From Callaeas wilsoni (Eukaryota > Chordata > Aves > Passeriformes > Callaeidae): a DNA stretch of 64,000 nucleotides. The DNA lies in assembly GCA_013398955.1 (NCBI GenBank), contig VWPU01017872.1:22290-86289 (forward strand). Direction: 5' to 3'. The translations under genes were made by a program, and so were the position numbers. Numbering within the stretch: the stretch's first letter is position 1; the number at the start of each line of letters is the position of its first letter. Shown here one piece after another: positions 45,906 through 57,184 of this stretch. Below the pieces are notes generated by a model. It worked only from the letters and a program-made list of their open reading frames with translations, was not told where the DNA came from and did not search any database.

Positions 45906-46761
45906 GTGATGGACTCTCTTTCCATGTTTTATTTCATGTCCCAGTTTGGCAGACTGCGCCATTATCTGTCCCACTGAGCTCAGGTGCAGCATCCTCTGCT
46001 AAGAGCTCCTGTGGGCAGGCAGACCTTGCTAAAAACACTGAGCCATTTGTGTGCAATGATTTTCAGGGGGGAGGTGAGCACATACAGGCACGGGCAGCTT
46101 AAATGTTGGAAGCATTTCCAGCCTACAGCCTCTGTCCTCATAAAGCTTTGGAGAAATACCTTTCTTCCCAGGTCAGCTGATGCTGACACAGCTGGATGGG
46201 CTGTTGATGAACTTTCTTGTCCTCAGGGCAGCTCAGGGCCAAGGAGTGAAGGTGGACTCCTCTTGGACCTCATCCCAGATCCTTCTGAGGCCTCAGCCCC
46301 TCTCAAAACTCAGTCCTGACCCCTCTGGGACCTCAGCCCCCACCCAGGCTCCCAGACTGGCTGGTTCGATTGTGCTCTACCTTCAAACAAGGACAAATGA
46401 GGCGGAATTCAGAGAAGAGCAACAGGAATGATTACGGGGGTGGAGGTAATGGCTGAGGAGGAAAGATTTTGAAATTTAAAGATGGATAGCCAGGCTACAA
46501 GCCTACATACAGAGACATTATCATCAGTCATTAAGCAACACAACACTTCAGAGCCAGGGCAGGCTCATGATTCAAGACAGCCCAGTCTCCAAAGTGCTGT
46601 AGCCCAGAGAAGCAGCGCAAGGCCGGGCAGAAGGAGCCTGCTCAGGCTTGTGAGCATGAGCATTTATTTTTATTTTTTCTCTCAGTGCAACATCTCACAG
46701 TGTGAAATTCTGTTTGGCACTAGGCAGTACCACAGGGGCACCAGGGGAAAGCGAACCTCCT
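45906..46761. other. Single-copy DNA, possibly with traces of CR1
   Basis: CAGAGAAGAGCAACAGGAAT at 46411-46430 recalls a CR1 segment but the similarity does not extend convincingly. Nothing else was recognised. Confidence 0.35.
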
Positions 46762-46870
46762 GGCATCGGGACCTGATGATCTTGGAGGTCTTTTCCAACC
46801 TTAGGGGCTCTGTGATTCTATAATTCTATGATCCTATGACTCTGTGATTCTGTGATTCTATGATTCCATG
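46762..46870 (+). mobile_element. CR1 LINE 3' terminus with long octamer tail, plus strand
   Basis: ACCTGATGATCTTGGAGGTC and TTTTCCAACCTTAGG mark the CR1 3' end. From about 46809 to 46870 follows an unusually long tail of roughly seven variants of ATTCTATG, CTGTGATT and CCTATGAC type. Only about 50 bp of element body precede the tail, so it is a severely 5'-truncated insertion. Confidence 0.93.
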
Positions 46871-49800
46871 TTCGGGAGACTATGAAGAAGTTGGAATTTT
46901 CTTGGTATGGCACTGATCAGACAGAGAAAGTGCGAAAGCCCCACTGCTCAGGATACTGAAGTTAGACTGGACAAAGCATCGGGCAGTAGCCAATGGTGAG
47001 GAATGGCCAGTGGCCAGCAGATGGACAGAGCAATCAGAAGAAGGCTTTCCCAGCACAGATTTGCAGGTGAGGGGCCAGATTTGCCTCTGGTGTAATCCCC
47101 AGCCTCCCCGTGAGAGACGGCCAAGCCCTCCTCACACCTTCACCTAGGGGAGAGCCGGGCTTTGATCGCAAAGTGTTCCCACAAAGTTTGCAAACCGCAA
47201 ATGCCACGGGGTGAGACGGGGAAGGAGTGAGGGAGCAGAGAAAGGGGAGCAATTAATATGCAGCTGGTGCATGGCCTGGGAGAGAGGAGCCACCGATGAC
47301 CACCCGGAGCTGACGCTTAGAAACCCACAATAAAAGCTGAACGGATGGCTGAATGCAAGGCCCAGCAAATCAAAACAGATGCAATAAGCCGCGGCCAGTG
47401 GAACCAGCGGCCAACAATGACAGCAGAGCCCACGGGCTGGGGGGCACGTGGTTGGCACAGAGAAAGGAGGAGGCCAGAGAGAAGCGCAGATGAGCTCTAC
47501 CAAGGGAATCAAAGGCCTGCTGTTCCCAGAGCCAGAACAAACGGCAAGTGTGCTCCTGCCACACATGGCATCGACAGCGGGAGCTGCGTGGTCCTCCGTG
47601 TCCCTCCAGGAGCCAGCCGGAGGCAGGCTGCTTCCAGGCTCAGCACAGGATCCTCCATCCTCCCTCCTGCCTTCTCCTGGGGAGAGCTGCCCTCGGTCAT
47701 ACACCGCTGGAGAGAGCTCAGGGATCTGCTCTTCCAAAACGATCCTGCAGCCAAAACTCCTCTGTCTTGTGGCATCCAAAACTCCTCTGTCTTCTGGCAT
47801 CCAAGTCCTTCCCATCACAAGGGAGGGAGACCATCCTTTCCTCACCCAACATGGTTTGTGGGCCTGGTCACCTGGGGCAAGGGCTGCACCAGCTTGTGGC
47901 TCCCAGGTTGGCTTTGCCTGGTGGGACTTGTGTGAAGACCTGAGAAGGGAAGGAAAGGTCCACACTGCTGAGGCCACCTGCCCCTTGCCCTCTTGGGACA
48001 CCGAGCTGTGGGTTAGCACAGGCGCTGGCACCAGGAGCCTGGTGACCATAATCCTGTTGAGAGGAGAGTTGATTTTGTAGCCAAGGACACAGACCGGAAG
48101 CTCTTGTGTCAGGGACATCCACAATGTGTTTCTGTGTAGGGCATGTGAGCATGTTAGAAATTGATAGTAAGCGTTTGAGATTCATATCAAACATCTGGGA
48201 CAGCAGATTTATGTGCCTGGTGAACAACATTCGTAGTTTGAACACCTCACTCCTAACTTCATGTACAGGGCTGCAAAGGCCCTGAGTCATTGGTTTCCTT
48301 GCACCAAGCTAAGGACAGCAAGGCAGAAGTTGGATCTCTCTGCATTAACAAAATTTCCAGGAGCAATAAGCCTGCCTTGAACAACTCAGGCTTTTTAAAG
48401 AACCAAAAAGAAACCCTGAAAACTTCCTTTTGACTCCTGGCATCTCCTCCATTTGTTTGTGGCCTCCCTTGTGAAAGACGATAAAAGAAAATTTTGCAAA
48501 GGGTAGGGTGGGGTTTTTTTTGAGATCCTTCTTGCTGCTCCCAATGCACAGCCCAATTTAGAGGAGTGTTGCTTCATCTCCCCAGCTCCTCACAGTTAAC
48601 CTGTAGAGCAAGACAGGCTCTGCAGTGCTGTAACAACCCATTAGACAGCCAGTCAATCACACCAGTGATCACTGTAATGGTGCACACACCAGCAGATGCC
48701 TTCCCCCCAGAGCTGGGCGCAGCAGTGCACCTGCCAGTCCCCCCAGTGTCTACCAGGGGATCAAAGGATATTAAAGGGGTAAAAATAAAATTCTCAACCT
48801 GATCTCCTCTCCAGCTGCCTCTTCCTGCTGGTACGGACGCAGTGTCCTGAGGATGCCATGCCCATGTCAGAGAGGGCCCCTCCAGCTGAGGCTCAGCTCT
48901 CTGGGCAGCTGCTGTCTGAAAGCTCTCCTCTCATCAGCTCACCAGCACCCGCTCCCCAGGAAGCCAAAATCAGACTGCAGGGTGCGCTGGAAGCAGGAAC
49001 CGCCCTCCCTGTCCCTGCCATTGGTCTTCTTAAGCCCTGTGATGACTGATGCTGAGATCTAGTCCAGGAGCCTGGCTATACAGGGCAAACTGGTCTTCAG
49101 TGCTGTCCTGCTGCTCTCTCCTCCTCCGTTTTGTTGTGTTCTGTCCCTAGTGTGTGATGGACACAGGGAGCAACTCCAGAGCTACCTCTTGGTTCCAGAG
49201 AAGATGTACTCTGTGGCCAATCCCTCACGATCTAGATGAGGACAGCTTTAGAAACGGCATCAGGAGATGTTTTTATTTCTTCTCCAGCCTGAAGCCCTTG
49301 AAGAGTGTCGCCCACAGGCTTAAGCTCTTCTCAGCAAACCTCAAACTAACTAAAATATATCAAAGCAAGATTCTCATATACGCCCCCAAACCTTCCAAAT
49401 ATCCAAAGCCCTGCATTAAAACCAGCCTAACCAGCAATCTCTCGATGCCTCAAAACAGAAGGCTTTTCTGGAAGATAAACCTTGGGTCTCTAAATTACTG
49501 GACATTGTGCAGGGGTGAGTGGATAAGAGCCTCTGGACTATGTCACTCAAAATGACCTAATTGTGTCTTCTGGCCTTAAAAGTCATTTATCAAAAACACA
49601 CCAACTCTGTACTGGGCCAGCAAAGCCTTTGCTCTAGATTTGGCAACAAAATGTCCAGATCTACAGTAGCCATTGACACCATCATGATGGATCTGCTGGA
49701 GAAAGCTTGGGTAAAGGAGGGGTACGTATATAACAAGGAATATGGTACACATATAAATATGTGCAGACTTCAGTATGTGATAAATCAGTTGAGAACCCCT

Positions 49801-51059
49801 TAGTGTTTAGAGAAAACCCAGCTATGTTCTAGTCAATCAATCTGTTGCTGAAAATATTATTAATGCCTGGCACATAGATTTATGATGAAGGCTAGATGGA
49901 TGCAAAAGAAACGTTTGTTAGTGGGAATTTTTGATGACCGTGCTGAAATATCATTCATTTGTGAAAAGAAATCTAAATACAATTATCATGGTTGCTTATC
50001 AAGGAACAGAGTCATCTTCATCTCTTTGTTTCCACTTTAAAATGCAGGATACCTGCAGGACTCTCCCGTCTCTCTTTTTGTCTTAAATGCGCACAAGTTA
50101 AAAATGGCAGCAGGAGCTGCCCCACCATCACATCATTCCCAACGCAACAGGAGATGCTGGGCCTTGGTCGGTGTTCAGAACCTAATGGCACAAAGCCACC
50201 ATGTAGGATGTCACCTCAGTGGGGTCTCCTGAGTGTCTTCATGCAGGGACGGATACATGAGGAGGGAAGAAGTCCCTTCTGTAGACTTGGATAAGCACAG
50301 GGGTTGAGAAGCTCAAAGGAATTGGAACATCTCGAGAAGGTCAATAGGAAGAACGGCTTGTACCAGTATGAGCATCTCTGGCACTGCTCATGGGATTGTG
50401 GATGGGTGCTGAACCAACAGTGCCCAAACATGCTCTAAGTCCCAACTCCTCCTCATCCCAGCCCTGCTGGTTGTGTTTCCACTTTGCCATCACCGATTCC
50501 TGCCTTCCCCAAGAAGATGCCTGAGTTGCTGTTAGACCGTGGTGCGGTCATTCCTCCTCAGCCGGCTGCGAGGCCCATGGTGTGGAAGAGTCAAGCTTTG
50601 ACACAGTGGGACCTCTGCCAGAAGTGCACAGAAGTGTGTCAGATCCCATGGGATGCTGGCTCCAGCCTTCCCAACACCTCCACAGACATGTCTAAACACA
50701 GGCTTGGATGGAGCCAACACGAGATGAGTTACTGTCTCCACAGCAGGAGGAGCTCACGGAGCGGGTACAGCCCTTCACCAACGCTGAGCAGAGCAGCTCT
50801 GGGACCAGTGCTCCAGCACCAGCCTCAAGCTGAGCTCTGCCCCTCCAGTCTCAGCCCCAGGCTGCCTGGGCCAGCTCTCTCGGCTCCCTCGCTTCCCTTT
50901 ACTGCTGTTTTTGTTTTCTTTCCACAGCTCGTTTTCTCGGTCATCCATGTCTCTGTGCATCATATATCACGCCTATGTGTCCGGAGGAAAGAAAGATCCC
51001 CTCCAACCCAGCAGCCCTGTAACGGATGGACCTTCCCGATTCGCAGCGAGCTGACAGCT
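46871..51059. other. Single-copy DNA, nothing recognised apart from one small duplication
   Basis: GC-rich around 47000-48000, where a 326-codon minus-strand frame (47144-48124) overlaps plus-strand frames of 196 and 210 codons; none resembles a protein. AT-rich from 49200 to 50100. No exon, RNA gene or mobile element could be supported. Confidence 0.4.
47751..47800 (+). repeat. 25-bp direct tandem duplication
   Basis: Two copies at 47751-47775 and 47776-47800, each beginning CCAAAACTCCTCTGTCTT and ending TGGCAT, with one base difference (CTTGTGG versus CTTCTGG). CCAA follows, the start of another unit. Confidence 0.96.
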
Positions 51060-51400
51060 TGTGAGAACAACAGCTTGAATTACTGAAAGAACTTTTCCCA
51101 CTGAGTTAATCTGCAATGGATGTAGGTGACCTTCTAAAGGCATCTATTAATCAAAAAACCAGTGCCCATTCACTGTGCTACGCTGAGCCCTTTGGGGGAG
51201 GGGGAGATACTAATTTCCCTCTGAGATAAATCATAATTTGACAATAATCATCTGCCCTAATCACTCCGATTCTTCCCTTTAATTATTTGTACACACGGCT
51301 CTTCCTGCCTGAGAAACACAAAGGACAACATTAAACGTGGAAATGCTGAAGGCACCAGCCGCAGCCTTAAATCCCTGTGTGGAGCAGAGCACCCAATGGA
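51060..51400. promoter_or_regulatory. AT-rich block, conserved-element candidate
   Basis: Contains CATCTATTAATCAAAAAACC, GATAAATCATAATTTG, ACAATAATCATC, CTAATCACTCC and TTTAATTATTTGTAC: many TAAT and AATC homeodomain-type cores in about 300 bp, between GC-rich flanks and free of recognised repeats. Enhancer function is inferred from texture only. Confidence 0.35.
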
Positions 51401-52714
51401 GCTGAGCTGACAGGGTGCACCCTCCTTCCGAGGTGCAGGCAGCAGCCTTTCCCACTGCTTCCAGCCATAGGGAGAACACTGGTCCCAGCCCAGGGACCAG
51501 AGCATCAAGGAGAGGACTGCTGGAAGGGACAGCAGAGAGCAGAGGGACTCTAGAGCAGACCCAGCAGCCCGGGGTGACACCTCAATGCTGCACCTCCTGG
51601 AAGAGGCTGACCCCCACACAACAGCCATGCACTCTTCCCCCTGGGAGGGCCGTAATAACACGGAGGCTGTGGAGAGCACAGGGTTAATGTCACATCAGTG
51701 CCCCTCGGATGCTGGGAGGAAGGGCTGTGAGCTGGGGAGCCAGCAGACCGTGGGAGGGAGGAAGGAGGGAGGAAGGAAGGGAGGGAGGAGTGGTTTGGGT
51801 GGCCTTGTGCTGTGCTGATGTGTTCCCTTGGCCTGGGCTGGCGTGGGGTCTGTGCCCGGGGTGTGACCCTCACCCAACACGACTCTGCTGTAAGGGTGGC
51901 GCTGGCAGCCACCCTCTCAGCAGCCCCCTGCCCAGGGAAGCTCTCAGGAGGTGCCAGAGCGAGTGCAATGCCTGGGGGCCCAGCGTGGGCCAGGGCTCCA
52001 CTTCTTCGCATCCCCTGTCACCTCGCCATCGAGCTGGGGGCGTGGAGCCGGGTCCCATGACCGCCTCCATCAGCTGGTACGTTTACTCAGCCACCTCGGA
52101 GCCATTGGGTCCCCAGGACACCCTCCAGACAGCACAATGCTGTGTCCTTGGGCACCCGTGAAAGCAGAGGGGACACTGATAGGGGTCAGCTGACCATTTT
52201 GTAAAAATCTGCACCTGTGAGGTAGAAGTGTAAATGGCACTGGTGTGAGAATTTGCCCATGACTGAGGTGGGGGCAGGCAGTGGAGTTTCCTCATGGCAG
52301 TGAGGGTACAGTGGTCCTCTGCATGTGGTGGACTGAAAACTGCTCAGCAAAACTCTTTTTCAGTAGACTCGTGGGATGAGGCAAACAGTGCATACTGTCC
52401 CTGGGAAAATGGGACTCCTCCTTGTTCTCCTTGGGAAGAGATCCTCCAAAACTGGAAACAGACAGGAAATGCTGCACAGCAGCTCCCGGGAAGTGAGATT
52501 TCTCACTGCACCCATCTCCTCTCCCACTGGCCTGTGCCCATAGCATCTCCCACCGCTCAGGCACAGGCTGGGTGTGCCGGCTCCTCACTGCCAGCCCCAT
52601 GGGACTGAGAGCCTGGAGCCCAGTGCCGGTACGCAGGATGGGCTCCCGAGTGCAGCAGCATCACTTCAGAAACACACCAGCCACATTTCATCCCCTTCTT
52701 TGTAGAGTTTGGGG
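51401..52714. other. GC-rich single-copy DNA with a purine microsatellite
   Basis: Overlapping open frames on both strands, none recognisable. The purine repeat is listed separately. No exon or mobile element was recognised. Confidence 0.4.
51751..51791 (+). repeat. GGAA/GGGA purine microsatellite
   Basis: About 40 bases built from GGGA, GGAA and GGAG units (TGGGAGGGAGGAAGGAGGGA and onward). An imperfect tetranucleotide repeat, possibly polymorphic. Confidence 0.85.
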
Positions 52715-52758
52715 CCGGGACCTTTTAGCATTTAAACCGGGACCTTTTAGCATTTAAA
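52715..52758 (+). repeat. 22-bp direct tandem duplication
   Basis: Two identical copies at 52715-52736 and 52737-52758, each starting CCGGGACCTTTTAGC and ending ATTTAAA. Confidence 0.97.
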
Positions 52759-52939
52759 CATCTGCCCTCCCAAAAAAACCCCAAGCAAAATAGGAAGCAG
52801 CCTCCACAAGCTTTCCCAGTGCTATTGGGCTGACTTCTAGCAATTCCCGGAGCCCAGGTCACTGTGCCGTCTTACAAGCTTTACCACGGACCTACAGCAC
52901 CGTATGCTGGCCTAGCTGAGCATCTACACAGCAGTGCTG

Positions 52940-53160
52940 CCTGCCGCGCTCGCCGCGGCTCCTCGAGCAGAGCGGAGAAGAGCCGGGCATCCGCCTGCTC
53001 TGGGCCCGAGGGAGCTGCAGGCGGTGGCGATGCTCCCCTCTCCCTGCGGGGGGACAGGCAGCGACCGGTGGGGACACCTCTGAGAAGGAGCATGGCAGCG
53101 CCGGACCAGCAGCCCTTGTGTGCCCAGTGGCCAGGAGAGCAGCGTCCCGGGATGCACATC
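52940..53160. promoter_or_regulatory. CpG cluster, possible small promoter
   Basis: About nineteen CpGs in roughly 220 bases (for example CCGCGCTCGCCGCGGCTCC, GCGACCGGTG, GCGCCGGACC). No TATA box or recognisable first exon. It is borderline for a CpG island. Confidence 0.35.
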
Positions 53161-53784
53161 CCGCTGGTGTGAGCAGAGGGGGATGAAGCTCAGCTGTGGG
53201 TCTGGGCAGCTCTGGCCTCCCTGACCTGCTCCAGCCCTGTCCTCCCCTCTGCTCTTTGTCCCTTGGTCAGTGCAGCACCAAAGCCCACTCTGTGGGAAAG
53301 ATCTGCTCCAGTTTCACCAGCCCTGGGGGTACTGGTGCCCTCCCTTGGGACCCCACAGCTGCCCCAGGGCCCCTGTGCAGATTGGCAGCTGCCCCACGGT
53401 AAGCCCAGTTGAGGCCAGCTCTGGATCCTGCCCCACCAGCAGCTCAGACCTGCCAGACTTGGCACAGCTCAGCCCATGATCCTCCCTTAGATGGGAGGCA
53501 CGGAGTGACCTTGAGCACCTCTGGGAGTAACCACATTAACATTGAGCTGGGGAGGAGCAGGCTGTTTCCCGAAAGTCTAATCCATGGGACTCCCTGCCTT
53601 GAGAGACTGGCGGTGCTGAGAGCCAAGGATACAGAAATAAAGATTTAATACAACTGCCGAGAAGTAACTGCATCCCCGAGGAAAACAGGCACAGTGCTGC
53701 TACGTGCCTGGTGCCTTTATCTCCTGGTTCTTGTCACAGGATGCCCTGTGGGCTGTCCAGCGCTGACCAGCGAGCACTAAAGCT
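53161..53784. other. Single-copy DNA, nothing recognised
   Basis: An AATAAAG at 53636-53642 has the form of a polyadenylation signal but no transcript can be argued from it. Confidence 0.35.
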
Positions 53785-53936
53785 TGGATTGCAGCGCTTA
53801 GGGACACAGTTTAGGGGTGGACCTGGCAGTGCTGGGTTAACGGTCGGACTCGATGATATTAGAAGGCTGGAACAGCCTTAATAATGGAATTATTAAGAAC
53901 AGAATCTTAATAATTCCATGGTTCTGTGCTTACCTC
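53785..53936 (+). mobile_element. CR1 LINE 3' end, plus strand, interrupted by a hairpin
   Basis: GCGCTTAGGGACACAGTTTA, GTGGACCTGGCAGTGCTGGG and TTAACGGTCGGACTCGATGA are the hallmarks of a CR1 3' end. Before the ATTCCATGGTTCTGTG tail the expected CCTTAATGATT segment is replaced by an inverted duplication forming a perfect hairpin (53884-53919). Confidence 0.8.
53884..53919. repeat. Perfect 15-bp inverted repeat (hairpin)
   Basis: Left arm ATGGAATTATTAAGA at 53884-53898, loop ACAGAA, right arm TCTTAATAATTCCAT at 53905-53919. All fifteen positions pair. It lies inside a CR1 tail and looks like a templated inverted duplication of local sequence. Confidence 0.97.
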
Positions 53937-54204
53937 CAGGCCAGTGAGGCATCACTGAGCACGAGCTTTCTGTGCCCACTTTGCGGTGCTATGGTGCTTC
54001 CTGAGCCACGGGGGACAGCTCGAAGCCACACGTTCCTCTGGAGCAACTCTGGTGGCCAACCCTGGGAGTTTGGGACACCATGAGTAACACTTGGCCTGTT
54101 TATGACTCAGTCCTGCCATGGGCATGAGAGATGGATGGTTCCTCATGGAGGAGAGAGGTCTAAAGCATGGCCCAACCCAAAAACTACTGGGAGAAATCTG
54201 CCCT

Positions 54205-54330
54205 CATAACTGTAGGACGGTTTGGGTTTGAAAGGACCTTAAAGCTCATCTCCAACCCCCTGCCATGGGCAGGGATACCACCCACTGGACCAGGTTGCTC
54301 AGAACCCCATCCAATCTGGCCTTGGACACT
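54205..54330 (-). mobile_element. CR1 LINE 3' end, minus strand, short
   Basis: Reverse complement of a CR1 terminus: GGACGGTTTGGGTTTGAAAG, GACCTTAAAGCTCATCT, CCCCCTGCCATGGGCAGGGA, GGACCAGGTTGCTCAGAACC, CTGGCCTTGGACACT. The element ends abruptly after about 125 bp. Confidence 0.92.
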
Positions 54331-55365
54331 AAGCCATACATCCCCTTAGGTCCCTCCTGACCCCAAAACCTGTAGAGGCAGAGCTGGAGTTAGCAATGAC
54401 CCAGCCAGGCATTGGATGTGCAGCAGGAGCTCACCGCGTGCTCCAGCTGCCCTTGCTTTGCAAAGAAAGCCATCCCATCGTTCTGAAGGAGCCTCTCCTC
54501 CCTGTGGGATGTGCCCACGAGTGAGATCACACGGAATGCCCAGAAAGCAGAGAGATGACCCCGCAGTCTCACAACACCCGCTGTGTCCCTGTTACCTGGG
54601 AATCGGTTTGCCCACAACGCTGGGGCCCCAGTGGAGAGCCTGGGGAGAAAGGGAGAGAGCCTTTGCCCCCACGGTCCAAGGATGCAAGAAACCAAACAGA
54701 ATGCGAGAGGTCAGCAAACACAAAGCAGCAATTAGCACAGGCAGTGGGGAGGAGAGAGCGACACAACACAATTTATGGAGCTCAGGCGAGGGAATTGTCT
54801 ATGGGCACCGATCACGCACTCTAAATACCTCCAAGATAAAGACAGAAATGGAGTGAATTATTCACCATCTTTGATGATGGGAGGGCAAGAGGCAGTGACC
54901 TGGATCTGAGGAAGAGAAGTCTGGGTAGGAGGAAGCCTGGCCTCAGGAACAGCCTGGCGTGGGATGCGCTCCCAGGGGCAGCCCTGCTTTCTGCGCAGAG
55001 TCCATCTCTAACATGTCCTTGGCTGAGTCCACGTCAATCCCAGTGCTGGAGGGGCCAAGGCCAGCTCGTGTGGGAGTTCCCAGCCTTCCTGCCCCTCCTG
55101 GCATGGAGGGAGTCAGTGAAGTTTCCTGCATGTGGTGGCTCTGGCCCATACACAGATTCTGCTGCTTTCCCGGGGCTGTGGCTGAGCAGGCAAACATCTT
55201 CCTTTGCCTGGGAGAGCCATCCACGTCCACCTGGCCCCACACAGGTCACTCTGGCATTTGTGACAGCCATCAACCTGGGCAAATCAGTAGGAAGGAGAGA
55301 GAAGAATCTAAGGCTTTGACTTGGAGAGAAGAACGATGGAAAATTCCCTTGAGCAAGATCTCAGC
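54331..55365. other. Single-copy DNA, nothing recognised
   Basis: Balanced to GC-rich, with overlapping frames on both strands and no recognised protein, repeat or RNA gene. Confidence 0.4.
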
Positions 55366-55718
55366 ATCACAGACCGGCTGAAGTTGGCAGGGAACTCTGA
55401 AGGTCACCTGGCCCAGCTCCCTGCTCAAGCAGGACCACCCAAAGCCAGTTGCTCAGTTCCATATCCAAATAGGTTTTAAATACCTCTGAGGATGCAGACT
55501 CCACAAGTCCCTGTGCAACCTGTGGCAGTGCTTGGTCACCCTCAGAGGGAAAAAAGTTTCCTGATGTTCCTGATCCCTTTAGAGGGATCTTCCTGTGTTT
55601 CCATTTGTGCCCATCACCTCTTCTTCTGTTGCTGGGCACAGTAAGAAGAGCCTGGCCCCATCTTCTTTGCACCCTCCCTTTAGGTTTTTATTCACATGGA
55701 TGAGATCTCCTTGAGCCT
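55366..55718 (-). mobile_element. CR1 LINE 3' end of a different subfamily, minus strand
   Basis: Ordered landmarks on the plus strand are ATCACAGACCGGCTGAAGTT, AACTCTGAAGGTCACCTGGC, CCCTGCTCAAGCAGGACCAC, GATGCAGACTCCACAAG, CTTGGTCACCCTCAGAGGGA, TTTCCTGATGTTCCTGATCC, CCATTTGTGCCCATCACCTC, TTGCACCCTCCCTTTAGGTT. This matches a CR1 type whose minus-strand form begins CAGACTGGCTGAGGTTGGCA. The similarity continues to GGATGAGATCTCCTTGAGCC. Confidence 0.92.
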
Positions 55719-57184
55719 AAAAGATGGAGATTTCCTGTGCACAGACAAGAAACCTCCTGCCTGCTGCTGGGGTTGTTTGTCTGCCTGTAGACGTGTGTGT
55801 CTGTGCTGGAGAGAAATAACCACATGGAGGGTATGGGGAGGCCCAGAAAGGTGCTGTGCTTCCACTGATTCTCTTGGAAGGGCTGGGGTTCAGTCCTGCT
55901 CCTGCTCCCCGTTGCTTCACAGCAAGCCCAGTGGGGAGCTGTAACAGCTTTCCTGATGCCTGCTCTTTGTTCTCTCTGCTGCTGGATTGCAGCTGATGCC
56001 ACGAGGAAAACGGAGGAGAGGTGGGAATAGCTCTGCTGTCCCCTCTGTTGTGGTGACCTGTGGAGGAGGCAGTGCCTCCTGCATGCTCTGGCAGCCTGAA
56101 AATGTGAAATGATCAGTTATGGAGGAGACTTATTGCATCTCCTGGGAGACCCAGACTGGACCCAGACTGATTTCTGGAGCTTTTTCTATCTCTCTGCAGA
56201 TGAGTCTGTCCTTATCTGCATCTCCCCTGGGAAACTCTTCAAGTGCCTGATCATGGCAGCAGGCCTGGAAAATAGCTAAGGGTCCCCTCGAACTGTTTTG
56301 GAGGTCGGGGTGGCACTGGGGTACCCATCATCAGCCACCCACCAACCTTTCTCCTGGCAGAGGCAGATGCTGGAAAGCAGGAAACCAGGGAGAGGAGTGG
56401 GTCATCTTGGGTGGTTCCCGCAACCTCTTCAGGAATCAGAAAAGAGTGCTCTGATCTCATGCTTGACACGCAGAGTCACATCACGAGGCAGGACCCTGGA
56501 TGTGCTGTCTGAACTGTGTCAGTCTCCTGCATTTCTCATCCATCACAGCCTTGTGGAGGAGGTGGCATGGGCTGAAATGGCTTCTGGAGCAGAGAGTCTA
56601 GAGGGCATTTGCTGGCTCTAAAACCCACAGAAACCACCGGAGATCCTGTTCCCTCTTAGCTGGTCAGGTGGCCATAGGCAGAATGGTCAGCCCCACTGTT
56701 GGGGGAGAATAGAGAAAGCAAAATCCACACTGGAAGAACATTACAGCTTTGGCAGCCCTGGCCGGCTGCCTGGTTCGTGTCTCCCATAGAGAAGGATTGT
56801 TCAATTCACTTTCTGGGCACTGCAGTGGCACAGAGCTGTATGACAAGGGCAGGAAAACAATGATCCCTTAGACCCTGTTTGGTTCTGTCTGGCACGGGCA
56901 GAGACACGGTATCTGTCCCAGGCACTAATTCCGTATGCAGAGGACAAGGACATGGGTCTGCTCCAGCGTGGGACACGCAGCTGAACAAGCCAGAGAAAGA
57001 GAAAGAGGAAAAGCAAAGGAAACTGCCTCCTAAATTTGAAATAAGTGGAGGCTGGCTCCAGACCCTCAAGACAAAGCTATAAATCTGCCCAGCCCTGCTG
57101 CGAAAGCATGAGACACCCTGGAACAGCCACATGGCGTCACAGTGTCCTTGATCTCTGTTTTCTCTTCCATCCCTCCCTTTCATC
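55719..57184. other. Single-copy DNA, nothing recognised
   Basis: No repeat or exon recognised. CpG-poor until the island at 57185. Confidence 0.4.

Noticed and set aside
45380..46102. 240-codon plus-strand frame
   Set aside because: Crosses a CR1, a direct repeat and an N; the translation is uncertain and unrecognisable.
46411..46475. Possible CR1 internal fragment
   Set aside because: Only one 20-base landmark resembles CR1; nothing on either side supports it.
47144..48124. 326-codon minus-strand frame, the longest in the window
   Set aside because: Overlaps plus-strand frames of about 200 codons and contains a 25-bp duplication; the translation matches no known protein and is rich in Ser, Pro and Gly as GC-rich DNA yields.
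53630..53660. AATAAAG as a gene polyadenylation site
   Set aside because: AATAAA-type hexamers occur many times by chance (for example near 4663, 9905, 42308, 47332); no transcript context.
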